64,000 nucleotides of DNA from assembly GCA_008921705.1 (NCBI GenBank), contig VFFE01009205.1:3611665-3675664 (forward strand). Direction: 5' to 3'. A model generated the notes under the pieces. It ran no database searches, was not told the origin of the DNA, and saw only the letters and a program-made list of their open reading frames with translations. Positions 16,241 through 29,700 of this stretch are shown here, piece by piece; the first letter of the stretch is position 1; each line of letters opens with the position of its first letter. This DNA is from Burhinus oedicnemus. Its lineage: Eukaryota; Chordata; Aves; Charadriiformes; Burhinidae. The translations under genes were made by a program, and so were the position numbers.

Positions 16241-16318
16241 GAGATTCATAGCCTGCAACTGGTCCTTAATATTTGGGTAAGTATTTGAAATAGTATTATT
16301 TTGGTTACATATAAGTAA

Positions 16319-16356
16319 CTATAGAAGTATGCTATAGAAGCTACAGAAGTATGCTA
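16319..16356. repeat. Short tandem repeat, unit CTATAGAAGTATG
   Basis: Copies CTATAGAAGTATG, CTATAGAAG and CTACAGAAGTATG in a row. Confidence 0.8.
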
Positions 16357-19300
16357 CAAATTGTGTGTTCCCCATCCACACTACATCTTTGGTCATCAGT
16401 ACCTATTGGAAGTTTGGGGAGATAATACGTACAAGTTAAGGAGATCAATTATCTGCCTCCTGGCTTGTTATGGATAAGTTAAAAATATTTCAGGTCTAAT
16501 TTATGTAAAAATCTGTGGAGCGCTGAAGATATTCCATGAAAACATGATCCAGGATGTCATCACCCATACCAATAAGCATGATAAGCAACATATTAACCAT
16601 CACTGATGTTGACTGTCTTCTGAAGCACCCAAGTACGCTCCATACCGATTTAAAGAGTAAGCCCCTCCTTACAGCTCTTGCAGTTAACATGTGACGTTCT
16701 CACTTCAACTATACATTCTGGATTGACAGAGGAATATAATAGGATACAGATAAATTTACCTAAGCCAGGGTCTCAGTAGGTTAGTTCCCACTCAGATACT
16801 ACCCTGGTCACTTGCTCTTAAAATTAGCAAGTACCTGCTACTTCTTTTAGTAAGTAGATTTGGTACAATCATCAATGACAAGGCTAAATCATATCATCAG
16901 TTTAACCTGAACAGCTCAGGCTTAAGCTGTTCGTAAGCTTTACTTAATTTCTAGGCTGTAGGCTAAAAAGCCAAACCAAACTCAAGCCAAATACCAGTCA
17001 AAATGTCTTTATTTTTTCCTTCCTCAATCTGAAAATGAAACTTAACTGTTATTTTGATGTTTCTGTCAAACACGAATGGAAACTTGCTCTTTTTTCCTTT
17101 GTTTTTTCTTTCCCTCTGAAAAGAAAATTCTGATTACCATTTCAGAATAACAGTTTGACTAAAACTGACATTTCTTAGTGGGCCCCACTTAGAATGGAAA
17201 AGGTTTACTTCTGCTAGAATTTGCAGAGCAGCATTATACCGATTCTTTTATCCTCACTTTTTTTCCCTTGACATGAACACCAGTGCACACAGTATAAATT
17301 TTTGTCTCTGCACACACTGCTCTGCAGACCCTGTGGCATCCTGCTGAGCTCAAACATTTTGTATCTGCCTAAAAGAAGTTTGAACTAAAAGGCGACGGAA
17401 GGCCAGACCTTTCATTCTTCTTATTGCACAGACAAAAATAAATGGGCCTCACCAACCTGATCTTCCACACATTACCCTCCCTTTTGGTATTCACTGCAGA
17501 AGTGTACATGTGTTTCAGTATCACCATGCAAACTCAGGTGGATCTTTGGCAGCTGTATGCATTTGCAGGAGAGCATACTGGACTGTTGGTGCCTATTACC
17601 CCTGCTTGCTTGCCACAGCTTGTGCAGTTCAGGATACCTCCCAAAGCAGTGCAATGCCACAGCTTCTCCCAAGCTTCTCAGTCATGAGTATAAAATAGAA
17701 AGAGTTGAGGAGAAGCTGCTGCACTTGTGAATGTGAGGGACGCCAGACTCTAGCAGATGAAAACCAAAGCTGTTACTAAAGTCACACACCAGGGGGGCTG
17801 CAGATTCCATGTGGCCCTCTCCATTTTTAAATTACAGATTTTCCACTGTGAACTGGTTCAGGATTTCTGAACCAACTAACAGAGCATTAGCTTGAACACA
17901 AACACCTTCAGTAAGAGCTGAGCTAAAACCAGAATTTATCCTACAAAATGTACTTGACTACCTGCTTGAAGTTAAAGGTCTTTAAAAAGTAAATGTTCAT
18001 GGTAGTATCTTGTACTGTGTTTAATCAGATAATAAGCAAATAAAAATGGTCTATTATGTACATTTCCTTCACTTGAACGTGACAGATTCGTTTTGCCTTT
18101 GCATATTACACCACCAAGTGGCCTAACGCTCTTACTTTTTTCTAGAGACACCACAACACATAACAAAATAAAATTAAAATGCTGAATTGCTCCCTAAAAT
18201 AAAAAATTAACCGGAGCATAATCTGAGACATACAATGGAAAGAAGGGGGAGAGGGAACGAAGGTAAAACAGGCAGGGCTGGAACAAGTCACCATAGATGA
18301 CAAAACTCTGCATTGAAAAAAGGCCTCTGCCAGTGACATCTCTCCTCCCTAAGTAAATTACCCGCTGCAACTGCTAAGGCTGCAGTTCCAACTTGTTCGC
18401 TATTCGGGTTTCTCCCTTCTTTTGCTCCAAATCCTCCACCTGACTAGGAAGAAGCAGGGATGATGGATAAATCCTGTTTGTCCATCCATCTCTGTTCACG
18501 AGGGAAGCTATGTGGACCCAGCTGAATCCTGTTTAATTTTCCCAACCTGTGCAGCAATAGCAGCCAAGAAAGAAGGTCATAAATGTTTAAATTTCATGTG
18601 ATTTCATGCATGTCTAGCAAAAATTTTGCTATTTTAGTTCAGAGATATGCAACAAGGTATTTCTTCTGGTGTATAATATCACTTCAAAAGAGAGTTATTA
18701 AAGAGGTGCCCACAGGATTTGGACAAAGTTACAGGAAAGATATTTACAAAACAGACATATGAATATACACACACATCTAACAGCATGATCAATGTGACTC
18801 CTCTATGGACAATAAGGTAATCATCCATAACTAGGACTGAATTACAATCTTATAAAGTTTATTACAATCTTAAGGATCTTGGCGTAGAAACAGATTATCT
18901 GCCTATTACCATGAGTAAATGAATTAGGTTTACTTTTCTTAGACAAAGTAAAGTGCCATGTCTTCACCACTAATAATTTACAGCGCGTTTCCAAATGAGA
19001 CTTACCACCCCACAATATGTAGCACTTCAGTGCTAAAGTGAAAAAGAGAAAATGCATCATAATGATGAGACCATCTATTTAAACTAAGGCAAAAACTTCC
19101 ATCTACCACACTAGACTTTGCCAGGCCATACGCACGTGGAAAATGACAGTGTCCCTTTAATACTCACAGAAGAAGAAAATCCTCACATTGAGTCTTTCAG
19201 CTAGTGAGTAATTGATTGAAAAATCATATTGATAATAATACATGAATCAATACAATATTGACTACATTCTTCACTTCAGCCATATGTGTTTGGATATTTT

Positions 19301-22300
19301 TAGAAAGGTGTGCTAGTGTAAAATGCTGGGTTTAGATATATGTCTGTCACAAAAACTGTTTATCCCAATGTTTCTGTGTGTCATAGACAGACAAACCTGC
19401 TTATGAAAAACTCCCAGTGACTTTAGCATCCCAAGCTTCTACATGGTTGTACACCCATGGAAACGTTCCAAAGATGTTGGTGCACTTGCCTCCTGTGCTT
19501 TGCAGTGGTCCCTGCATCTTTCTCCCGTTACCAGAATCTACCTCTTCCTCCTGGACTACACTAGTGATTAAAGCAACAGAGTTTCACCACGTTTTTGATA
19601 TCTCTGTTAACACATTAAATTATATTGATTATGCTATATACACACTGATCAAAGCCAAACCCACAAATGACTGTGCTTATCGCATCCTACTTTGCTCAAT
19701 GTTTTGAAAAAAAACTATGACCAATTTAAATAATTACATTACTTGATGTCTACTTAAATACATATACACTAATATGATCTTACGCAATCCATAGGTCTCA
19801 ATCGAAGTTCTTTACGAGATGGAAGAAGGTACATGTGAAAATACTTGGACATTGATTTTCAAACATTTTTCTCTTAGTGGCTAACAGTGATAGCAATACG
19901 CATTATTGTCTCTCACTCCTAAATGCTAGTTGCTATAGAAACTTGACACTGATTAAGATGAGGAACATGATCCTCAGAAAATACGCAGTGAACTGGAATT
20001 ATTAATCCTGCACATTCAACCAACAAGAATGAGACCTTGCATTCCTAAAACCAGACAGCAATCAAACTCTTCGTAGGCTTACAAATGGCATTTTAGAAAC
20101 GATGCCCAAACAGACTTTTTCTGAATAATATCATACATGGAAACAATGTGACCCGAAGCAGGTTTTTACATGCTGACAGTGCTGCCAGCTATTCGATTGC
20201 TAACAAAAAGTATTTCAAAGAGCATAGGTAAGAGCTTTCAAAGCAACTATTCAGAAGCAACTGTTGACACATAGGTTCTTATCCTAGCCCAGCTCTGGTT
20301 TTGTGTGTGCACAAGCTGCAACAAATTTCCTTCTCACTCTGTGATGCAATTCTGGAATCCATTCGATTGACATTTAAAATATCTCTGTTCACATTAGCAA
20401 AACACACACACACTTTACCCACTTCAACTTCCAGTCACAGTAAGCATTCTACCATATTATTGTATTATCAAAAATCATACAGCTTCAGCTGACATGGAGA
20501 TCTTGTTACAAAGCTACATGTAGACCAAGTAACAATAAAAGCTGTTATCCTAGGTGACAACATAATATTTTGAGGTGCAAAGTAATATTGTCTTTTTCTT
20601 TGTAATTAATAGAAGTTTCTCTATTTGCATTCCCTCAACCAGAGAGTGTATTTTGCTCAAAAAACAAATCATGCAGGAAGGATAAACTCACTTCAGAAAG
20701 TTGCATGTAAGAAGTAATAATCTTTATCATCACCTCCCAAAACCAAATTCTTCAAACCGAACAAAAGTTTCTGTAACCTTTAGAAGAAATGGAAGACCTC
20801 TCATCTATTTAGTCCTGCTATAAGGCTGTCTACACTGACAGCTCTTCTGCTACTGCACCGGGCATACATGGTACTGGCAAAGCTTTAGGGATCTTGAGTT
20901 AGGTCCGAAAATAACCAGCTTTCAGTTTTACTGGGCAAAAGTATAATTTGTAAACAATGTGATTTGTTGTTGAAAAGTAACATCTTTGAAAATATAAAAA
21001 AACACAGGAGGTCCTAGTAAGGCCTTTTTTTACGGTGATATAGCAAATTACTTTTCAAACATTTAAATGACAGCTGTTCCAAGTCATATCCAGCCTCTGT
21101 GTTGATTTGTAGGACATTAGGACTTCCATCTTTCCTCTTTGCACAACTGAATTCCCCTGAAATTGGAAAGACTGCCCTCCTGATCAGGGCTAAGAAGACA
21201 TAAAATATTGGAAGAGGAGGCCGGGATAAGATTCATTTAGTTTTCCTCTGGTGCTAGAGGTAACAGCAGAGCCAGCTGAGTATGGAGGAACGCAGGCTCA
21301 TTTCTCAGGGAAGTGAGAAGCCCCAACAGCAATGCTCTTGAACATTGCTGTGAAATGCAGCATCTTCTCTTCCCAAGCTTGCCCAAGCTGAACTGTGCTT
21401 TGAAAGGCTTCACAAGTGTTTTTGAGGGGAAAGAAATACTGATCTTTTAATTGGAAAGGAGAGCTAGAGACGGGGATGGCAAAAATGATGTGTATGCTAC
21501 GTATGTGTGCCTGGGCTAACAGTTAAGAAAAAGTATCTTTCTCTGATCCAGGTGATGTTATTCAATGAGACACCTAGAAAGGGCAGCTCTCAATGTTGGC
21601 AATATCTCACATTACTTATTTCTGTATAATCACTCAAATTTCATTAAATTCAGGACAAGATTAGTCAGGAAATTTCAGAGTAACAATTGCCATATAACTT
21701 CTAAAAGAATAAAACTTAGAAAGTCTGCCAGTCCTCTTGTGGGAATAGAGGATATAGCAACTTTTTTTCCTTCTATAAAACACGTCCTTTAAATATTTAC
21801 TACTCTTGTATTTTCTACATGTGGCCACATCCCAAGCAAAAGCCCTCTACCTCTCACTAAAGTATGCTTAAGAACACTCACTGCATATGTAATAAGAGTA
21901 TTAAAGGATCCAGATGTGAATTAGAAAAACAACTGTGTCTATTATAGCTGACTTTCAAACTACTGGAGTAAGATCAAGCAGGAAAGTTGTGGTTTATTCC
22001 AGTGCACCACCCACACAATTCTCTGAGTAGGTTACCAAATGACAGTAAATCTAACCAGTAAAATGCAAAACAAAGCTGTCACATCTGATTAAATTCCCAC
22101 TGACTGGACAACCAACTTCTCTAAGTTCTCAAGCTTTCAAAATAAAACTTGTGTAAATGTACAGCTATGCATATCATAAATTTCTAATTAACAACTGTTA
22201 TTTTCTTTGGCTATAGAATATCACATATGATTCAACAGACTTGAGGAATACAGGATTATTGTGTGGGAATAAAATTAAAGTTTCTCTTTTGAAATACACG

Positions 22301-22640
22301 CAGTTTATTTTTGCACTCCAAACTTCACAGAAGTGAAATTTCAAGAGGCATTACAGAATAGGTGTTAGCAGAAAACAATACGTGCAGTGTTATTGAAACA
22401 GCAATGACTGCAGTTTAAGTGGTATCAGCAAATACACTATTAACTTAGAAAGACTATATAATCAGTGTTATATTTAATTTTGAAAACCATTTGCCTGCTT
22501 TGGGAAGTACTGCCAGATGGGGCAAATATGTTAACTTTCACCATTTCTAAGAGGTCCTAATTTCTATCATCTAAGTTATTTTTAACACGTAATGGGCAAT
22601 ACACATATATTTTCCTTAAAATTTATAACCTGATTATAAA
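16357..22640. other. Gene-free region upstream of BRD7, second part
   Basis: No gene recognised. Mostly AT-rich, with a locally higher-GC stretch near 17,440-17,700 whose open frames on both strands match nothing I know. Confidence 0.6.
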
Positions 22641-23279
22641 GGATTTGCTTTCAAGGCTGGCGAGCAAGTTTAGGCACTCAGTCTGTAAGGCTGAGCCTGT
22701 CCCAGCCTGCGCGGACAGGCACAACCATCATTACCACCCTTTCATCAGTAGGGACCTCAGCATACCCCTGCAAACTCTCCGCCGTTCCTCAGGCACATAC
22801 AGCCTCTGCTCTTCTCACTGGTACAAATTTGGGCACAGGTTCGCAAACTTTTGGTACTAGTGGGCCTTTGTCCTGGACTGAGGGTCTGCCACAAGCTGGA
22901 GCTCTGCCTGGCATGTCCGACCAGGCAGCAGCGGCCAAGTCACAGCCCCACAGCACAGCCAGGAAGCGGGCAACCCTTGCAGGCCCCTTTGTGTCTAGTG
23001 AGGTGCGACATAAACTACACTTTCAGGAAAGCAGGCTTCCCCAGCGCCCCTTCTGCTAGTGCCACACTTGCCCCCTGGCACTTACAGCCATGGAAGGGGA
23101 GATTCTGCAGCACAGGCCGGAGTAAACCCAGCAGTATTTAGGCTGAATCCTGCCAAAGCCACTGAAATGCTGTGCTGCCCCAGAGACCCAAGGGTAGGGG
23201 ACAAGAGGGACAGGGCTGCAGGCACAGCCCGCCCCAGGCAGGGACCAAGGAGCATCTTCAAGGGAAGAGGAGGGAGCTC
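22641..23279. other. GC-rich shore before the BRD7 CpG island
   Basis: GC rises but CpG is moderate. Open frames on both strands look like by-products of composition. A possible transposon end is noted near 22,837. No gene recognised. Confidence 0.5.
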
Positions 23280-23749
23280 ACTGGCGGCTGCGTGAGGGGA
23301 GAAGGGCCGCGGCGGGCTGTGAGGGGAGAGGGGCCGCGGCGGGCTGTGAGGGGAGAGGGCAGAGGAGGCTGCGAGGGCTCTAGAGCGGCAACGCTGCCCG
23401 AGGAACGGGGCTGGGCCGGCCAGCCAGCACCTCCCCGCGGGCTGAACAAGACCAGGCACGGCTGACGGGGCTGCTCACACAGAACACCGCCCGACCTCCT
23501 CGCTCACCGGCGCGGCGCGGCGCGGAACGTAGCTCCCGCCGCTGTGAAGCGGCTGCCCCGGCGAAACGAACGCACCGCCGCCCGCTCGCCTCTACGTCTG
23601 CGCCTGCGCCTGCCGCGGCGCGGCTGGCCGTACCTCCAGCCCGCCAGGGGACGCTGCGCGGCCGCGGCCACCCTCTTGTCGCCGCCGCTCGTCGGCGGCG
23701 CCGGTCTCCGCGACGAGAGCGCGGCCTACGCGGGCCGGCCGCCGCCGCC
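23280..23749 (+). promoter_or_regulatory. BRD7: BRD7 CpG-island promoter and 5' UTR region
   Basis: GC content and CpG density rise sharply here and continue through exon 1 into intron 1 (to about 24,100). No TATA box is visible at a sensible distance. A direct double TGCGCC near 23,598-23,611 resembles an NRF1 site with one mismatch. The ATG at 23,750 sits in GCCGCCGCCATGG, a near-ideal Kozak sequence. The exact transcription start cannot be placed from sequence alone, so the 5' UTR and promoter are given together. CpG islands are often bidirectional, but I see no partner gene on the other strand within the window. Confidence 0.8.
23304..23357. repeat. Perfect 27-bp tandem duplication in the BRD7 CpG island
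   Basis: Two identical 27-bp copies (23,304-23,330 and 23,331-23,357) each begin GGGCCGCGGCGGGCTGTGAG. They are flanked by degenerate part-copies on both sides (about 23,285-23,302 and 23,358-23,375). The copies contain SacII-type CCGCGG cores and several CpGs. Confidence 0.9.
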
Positions 23750-23798
23750 ATGGGGAAGAAGCACAAGAAGCACAAGTCGGACAAGCACCCCTACGAGG
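23750..23798 (+). CDS. BRD7: BRD7 coding exon 1
   Basis: Encodes residues 1-16 (MGKKHKKHKSDKHPYE) plus the first base of codon 17. The donor is G|GTGGGT. The start is chosen by match to the conserved BRD7 N-terminus and by the Kozak context. Confidence 0.96.
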
Positions 23799-26700
23799 GT
23801 GGGTGGGCGGCCAGGCAGGAAGGCCGGCCCCCTCGCTGTCGCCCGGTCGGGTCCACCCGCCGGCGGGGGGGTTTGAAAACTTGGGGGTGAAGCTGAGGGA
23901 ACGGGGCGGGGAGAGCGGCCTCGGCGCCGCCGGTGGGCCCGAGGCAGGGAGGCTGCGGGTGGGCGTCGGGGCTTGGCCCGGCGGCAGCATCAGCTGCGGG
24001 GTCTGGAAGGAAAATGAGATGTGGGTTAGTGACGGCCTTTGCGAGGGCTGGGAGGCAGCGGAGAGCTCGTGCTGTGCGCTTCAGGCAGAGCATCGGGGCG
24101 CGTTCTCAGCGGTGCTCACACGGCTTGCTTCTCTGCTGTTTTAAGAATACGTAGAAAAGCCCCTGAAGCTGGTGCTGAAAGTTGGAGGAAGTGAAGTTGC
24201 TGAACTGTCTACTGGAAATGCAGGACTTGATTCGAGCCTATACGAAGACAAATCTGAACATGAAAAACACAAGGACAGAAAAAGGAAAAAGAGAAAGAAA
24301 GGAGAAAAACAAGTTCCTGGAGAAGAAAAGGAGAAAAGAAAGAGAAAAGTTAAGGTACACATTGATGCTAGTGCATTTTAGGAAAAAAAAAACCCACACA
24401 CATACAAAAAACTTCAATTTTCTCTAGTTCTCACATCAAAAGGTGAGCAGATATGACTGTAACTTGTATCCTTAAATTGGAATACATTCAAACTCAGTAT
24501 ATTAGTTTTGCTGATTTCTTTTCTCCAGGTACTTTTATTAGAAAAAGATGAGTCAAGTCATCTGAAATTTCTCACCTTTCAAAAAATATTGGTGAATATA
24601 AGAGCACACAAAATAAAAAAGGGGAGGGGGAAATTCTGTTTCTAAATAAATCCTTTTATATAGAAGGGAATAGAGACTTTACAAGTTCTTCATTAAAAAG
24701 AAAAAAAAAATATTTCCCTCTCGGGGTACTTAACGTGATAAGTAATTGGAACACATTTATTTGAAGCATTATGGGTACCTCTAATCTTAAATTTCCTGGC
24801 TGTTTCTTACTATTTTTTTCTAAAACCTTCAAAAATCATCTTAGGGCTTCGCTGGAGACAATTCTCTGTGCAGAGAATAGTGCAGAGTTGTTCCTGTCAT
24901 GCTAAAAGTCGCTGTCCGTCACATTTTAAAAAAAAAATTCTGCGGTACGTTGCATTGTAGAGCTGAATTACTGTATTGTCCAGCAGATGGAGACAGTACA
25001 TAAAGAATACAAGGTTTTTAAAGACTTACAAACTATTTTATTTTTGTTTAAACTATGTGAGGTTGTTTTGAAAAATCCAGAGAGCATTACGTACAGGAAT
25101 AATGCTGGTTTTGCAGGTTCTCTTAAGTTTGTGTAACAATCTTTCTAGGAGGATAAAAAGAAACGAGATCGAGACCATGCAGACAGTGAGGGAGAACAGG
25201 AAATGAAATGTCAGACCCCCATCAGATTGGAATTGCCACCAGAGAAACCATTGACAAGTACTTTATCGAAACAGGAAGGTAGGGAAAAAAGAAAAAAAAT
25301 TTCTTTTGCTAATTCTAGTTTTCTTTAATTGACTGACATTTTATTGCTCTTTGTTTCTATAGCAAGTGAATGACGTTTTTTGCCATCTCAGTGTTTTTCC
25401 GCATCTCTTACAAAAATTTGAAATTACATTACTGTATACTTCTTTTGCAGAATGGTACCTGGTACCTATGTCAGAGTGAGCAGAACGTCAAGTCAGGCCA
25501 ATGAGAACAGTAGATCCCCTATATACGTTGTGGGTTATGCCACTGTATTCTTTTCATTTATGATGAGTTCTCAAGTTGCATCAGTTTTGTTAGTTGATTT
25601 CTAATACCTTGGAAGCTTAGTACCTCTTGCAGTCAGTTCTGTTTCACACTCTTTCTCCCCCCATTTCTTTTTGGTCTAGAGGTGGAGCAGACACCGCTTC
25701 AGGAAGCTCTGAATCAACTCATGAGACAGCTGCAGAGGTAAATGTCAGTGCTACAGGCTTTCAGAGCTATGAAATGAAAATGACATACATTAAAGGAAGA
25801 GGCATAGGAAAAGCTGAGCGAAAATATTATTGCTAAATGTATTGCTAACAGGACTGTTTTAGGAATTTAAGTACTAGTTTAAGAATGCATAGTTATAACT
25901 TGTCCTCAGCTTAGGCTTCTTGTAAACACCTCCAGTTTCAAGTTTAAACTACTTTTAAAAAACTTTCAAAAACAGGACAACTTTACAATAATGTGATGCT
26001 TTCTTTATAAGAAACTTTTTTCAGAGAGGCAAAAGAGCTTGGAATGAACTTGTCAAAACTTCTTTTACCTTGAGTTCTCCTATTTTTAGCATTATTTACT
26101 ATAAAAAGGAAGTATGCACGTGAAAACTTGAACCATGGTCTCTTACTGTCATACTAACCAAATGTGTTTTAATTAAAACAATCAGATTTGCAAAATTTGC
26201 AGTTCTTTCAAGTAGTCTGTAGTTTTAAGATATTCTTTTTTGACTTTAAGAATTGAGAATATCTGTATGACTTGTACAAAAAAGGATTCTTTCCCTTTAC
26301 CTGTCTCACCAGATTAAGCTTGAATCTGTTTGCAAGTTTTCTCTTAAATTTTCAAGATCTTGGTGTCAGTTTCAAGAAACTAACAAGGAGCTAGCAAGAA
26401 GTGGGTATGTTTGTATTGGCTGCCCTTCCACGCACACAGAAAGAAGCAGCCACTTTTGGTTTTGAATCCTGTCTGTCAATTGGAAGCTATAATGCAAGTG
26501 TTCCACAGGTGCTGCGGAATATCTGCGCTGTGTGCTTCTGCAGTATGTACAGCAAAACGCTTTTTCACTTTTCTGTAGCAACTTGGAGTAGAAATCCATG
26601 AGTCACAAGTGAGCCTCAGGAAAAAGGCCTGAAATGCCAAGGGTTTCACTAGCGTGTGTAGTATCAACACTGGCGTAGGAGGCCAATCTCATGCTACAGA

Positions 26701-29700
26701 GTTTAGTGAAAAGAAAAAAACCAATGGTTCTGTAGGAGACATTCTTGCCAGCTTATCAACTAAGCCTGATTCCAAGGAGAAAATACCAACCAACTATATT
26801 TGATTTTAATGCTATTAGAAGTACCCAGGAACATCAGTGTCAGAGATCACCGAAAGTCTTAGGAAATTTTAATGTAAAAAATTATTAACATTACATAACC
26901 TGAAAATTAACATAATCTTAAATACCCACGTTCTGTTACAACTTTTAGCAGCAAGCCTCCCCTTCTGTTAGTTTCAGAGTAAGCGATGAATGACAAGTAT
27001 TCTTGTGACATTTGTTCCCTTTATTTTTCAGTAACTTAATTACTATAAAACCACTTTTCAAAAAGCCAAACCTAAAAAAAAAGGGTGGGGTTTTTTTTAA
27101 TCTTCTTGGGAGCACAGGTAGTTATCAAAATGTAGAACTTAACTCCTCAAATATGTTTGTATCACTTTTTTGGTATAAGGGTTTGTGTATGGGATCTTCT
27201 CAACCTTCAAAAGTAAAAGATTATGCTGACACAACCCATTTCTAGCTTTATGGTTTTGGTTCCTTTTCAGCTTAGTCCTTTCCTTTCTATTTAATTCCAG
27301 GTTCAATATGTTCTTTGTTATAAGTTGAAACATAAAAAAACTGTTTTTTCATTTCTTAACAGGAAAGATCCAAGTTCTTTCTTTTCATTTCCTGTGACTG
27401 ACTTTATTGCCCCTGGCTATTCCATGATCATTAAAAACCCAATGGATTTTAGTACCATGAAAGAGAAGATCAAGAACAATGGGTACCAGTCCATAGAAGA
27501 ATTAAAGGTAATACTGTAAATTTTATTTTGACTACCGAGATGCATTGTGCTCACTTGTCTTGAACTCCAGTATTTTATGAGAATATGAAGATGCCAAAAG
27601 AACCAGTACTTCTGCCTGAAGAAGTGTTCCTTGTTGAATTTTTGTGAGCAAACGACTTCTGGAAGTGAAAGAGAAAAGACTTCTGGTTTGTGAATATGCA
27701 TATCAAAAGGATGTGGATGGTTTCAGGTTTTATGCAAGATTCAACAGAACCTGTCAGTTTGTCCTTCAGCGTGTCATTTTAGATATTCACTTAAGAATGA
27801 AAATGTTAGTATTTCTGTCAGACTGCTGTCTTTTTTTCAATATATTACCTCTCAGAAAACAAGGAGTCTGGTGAATTTATTGCCTTGCCTGTCTGTTACT
27901 ACTTTGTCATGTGCTTCCTGTCACCTCTGCACTAGCTTATCTAGTCACGTATATGCACAACTAGTGAAGGCAAGACAAGCTCAGTCCTGTTGGCAGCGAC
28001 CACTTAACCCTGTGCTGTGGCGTGTGTAGTGGATTCAAGGGCTTGTTTTGAAGGCCCCGAAGGCTTTTAAAAGGTGCAGGGGCTTGTTTTGTTTTCTTAA
28101 GCAGAAATGTTCTCTGCTTTTTTACTGGGCTAGAGGAGGACCTGAGAAGTGTAATTTTTGTGTAACTAACAGTTGAACTTAGGCAGATGTTAGTTAATAG
28201 TATTGGTTGTATTTTCTTGCACATTCTTCTTTAGACCTCCAAAACTTAAGACGAACATGCCCTGTTGTTTCAGCTGTTTCTGGTTAGTTTTTCATTTTAA
28301 CTTTTTGTCTTTGTAAATAGCTGAGAATGTGATAAAACATACCTACCTGTAGAGGCTCCGCAATGAGTATAGAAGTGAAGTTTCTAGCTCAGTCATTGAA
28401 GAAATTAACTTCAAACAAGCATACATTTTTCTTCATTGTAACCGAAACTTTGGCATATTTCTTACAATGATTTAACTTTGAATTACAGCTTTTCAGTTTT
28501 TAAGTTAGCTTTATTGTCTTTTTTACATTGCTTCACTTTGTTTTTCTTTTAATGACTGCTGATTGGTCAGGGAAGTGAGTAATTTTAGCTAAGAGGATGT
28601 CCATTAAAACTTTGAAAACTACAAACAATACTGAACACTTAAGAATACTTTCAGCATGTTTTTTGGGGTGCTAGTTTTGAGACTTGAATCTAATTTACAT
28701 ATTTATTTCTGTTTAAATTTTTTATTAAATAGATTTCTTAAATTCATTAATTAAAAATGTTCTTTGAAGTTTCTTTTCCCTAACGCTCAAGACACTGCAT
28801 TTGCAACAAGGATTTTGATACAGTATACTATAAAATTTTAATTCTCATTCCAAAATTATTAACGTCTGTACAGGATAACTTCAAACTGATGTGTACTAAT
28901 GCAATGATTTACAACAAACCAGACACCATTTACTACAAAGCTGCAAAAAAACTGCTGCACTCAGGGATGAAGATACTGAGCCAGGTAATAGAAAATACAA
29001 AACAAAATATTAAAAAATACGCTTCTTCCTTTTTGACCATTCTTTCATGCCACTTTTCTTACAGGGATCTCATGAAAATTAATAAAAACTGGCTTAATAT
29101 TTGTCAAATACTTGCATATTAGAATTTAAATAGTACATTGTTTTAAGGCTCATGCTTTAGTACTGCTATCAGATCAGTTATTGAAGAAATACTTTCATTT
29201 AATATTTCATTTTCCAAATGACTTTATACTTACTAGCATAAGAAAGAAAGAACTGAAATAAAATCATCCTCTATGGGTAAGTTAGGAAAAGATTCATTGA
29301 AGTAGCAAATAAAAGGATTATGGTATTTTTTAGGAGAGAATTCAGAGCCTGAAACAAAGTATAGAATTCATGGCTGACCTGCAGAAGACAAGAAAGCAGA
29401 AGGACAAGATGGAACTGCAGCAAACTGGGGAAGATGAAAATGGTCCTGGGAAAGACAAAGGAGAAGCTGTGGATGGTGACACCAAAGCGTTCAAAACACC
29501 TAGCAAAGAACACAAAAAGTGAAGTATTATCTCAATAACAGTTAGAGGATACGCCCTTTAAATGCTACTGAAACAAGATGATTTTTAGGGACGGACCAGT
29601 GGATGTGGGTTTCTCTCTTTCTGGTACTGCACGTACACTAAGGGTTCTTCATCTCAAGCGAACAACATATCTATAAAGCATCCTCATATACGAAAAATAA

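Noticed and set aside
1..22600. Many open frames of 60-96 codons upstream of BRD7
   Set aside because: They have no domain, no splice-linked neighbour and no phase continuity. Such lengths are expected by chance in 22 kb read in six frames.
23082..23990. Several open frames of 97-134 codons on both strands around the BRD7 CpG island
   Set aside because: Rich in Pro, Arg, Ala and Gly because of GC content, overlapping each other in many frames, and without a recognisable domain. GC-rich DNA has few stop codons by chance.
24600..25000. Possible intronic small RNA or extra BRD7 exon in intron 2
   Set aside because: No C/D or H/ACA box pair, hairpin or coding homology could be supported.
27508..27519. 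Premature end of BRD7 after exon 5 by read-through to a stop
   Set aside because: The donor AAG|GTAATA joins exon 6 in phase and completes the bromodomain. Read-through would remove the acetyl-lysine-binding Asn.
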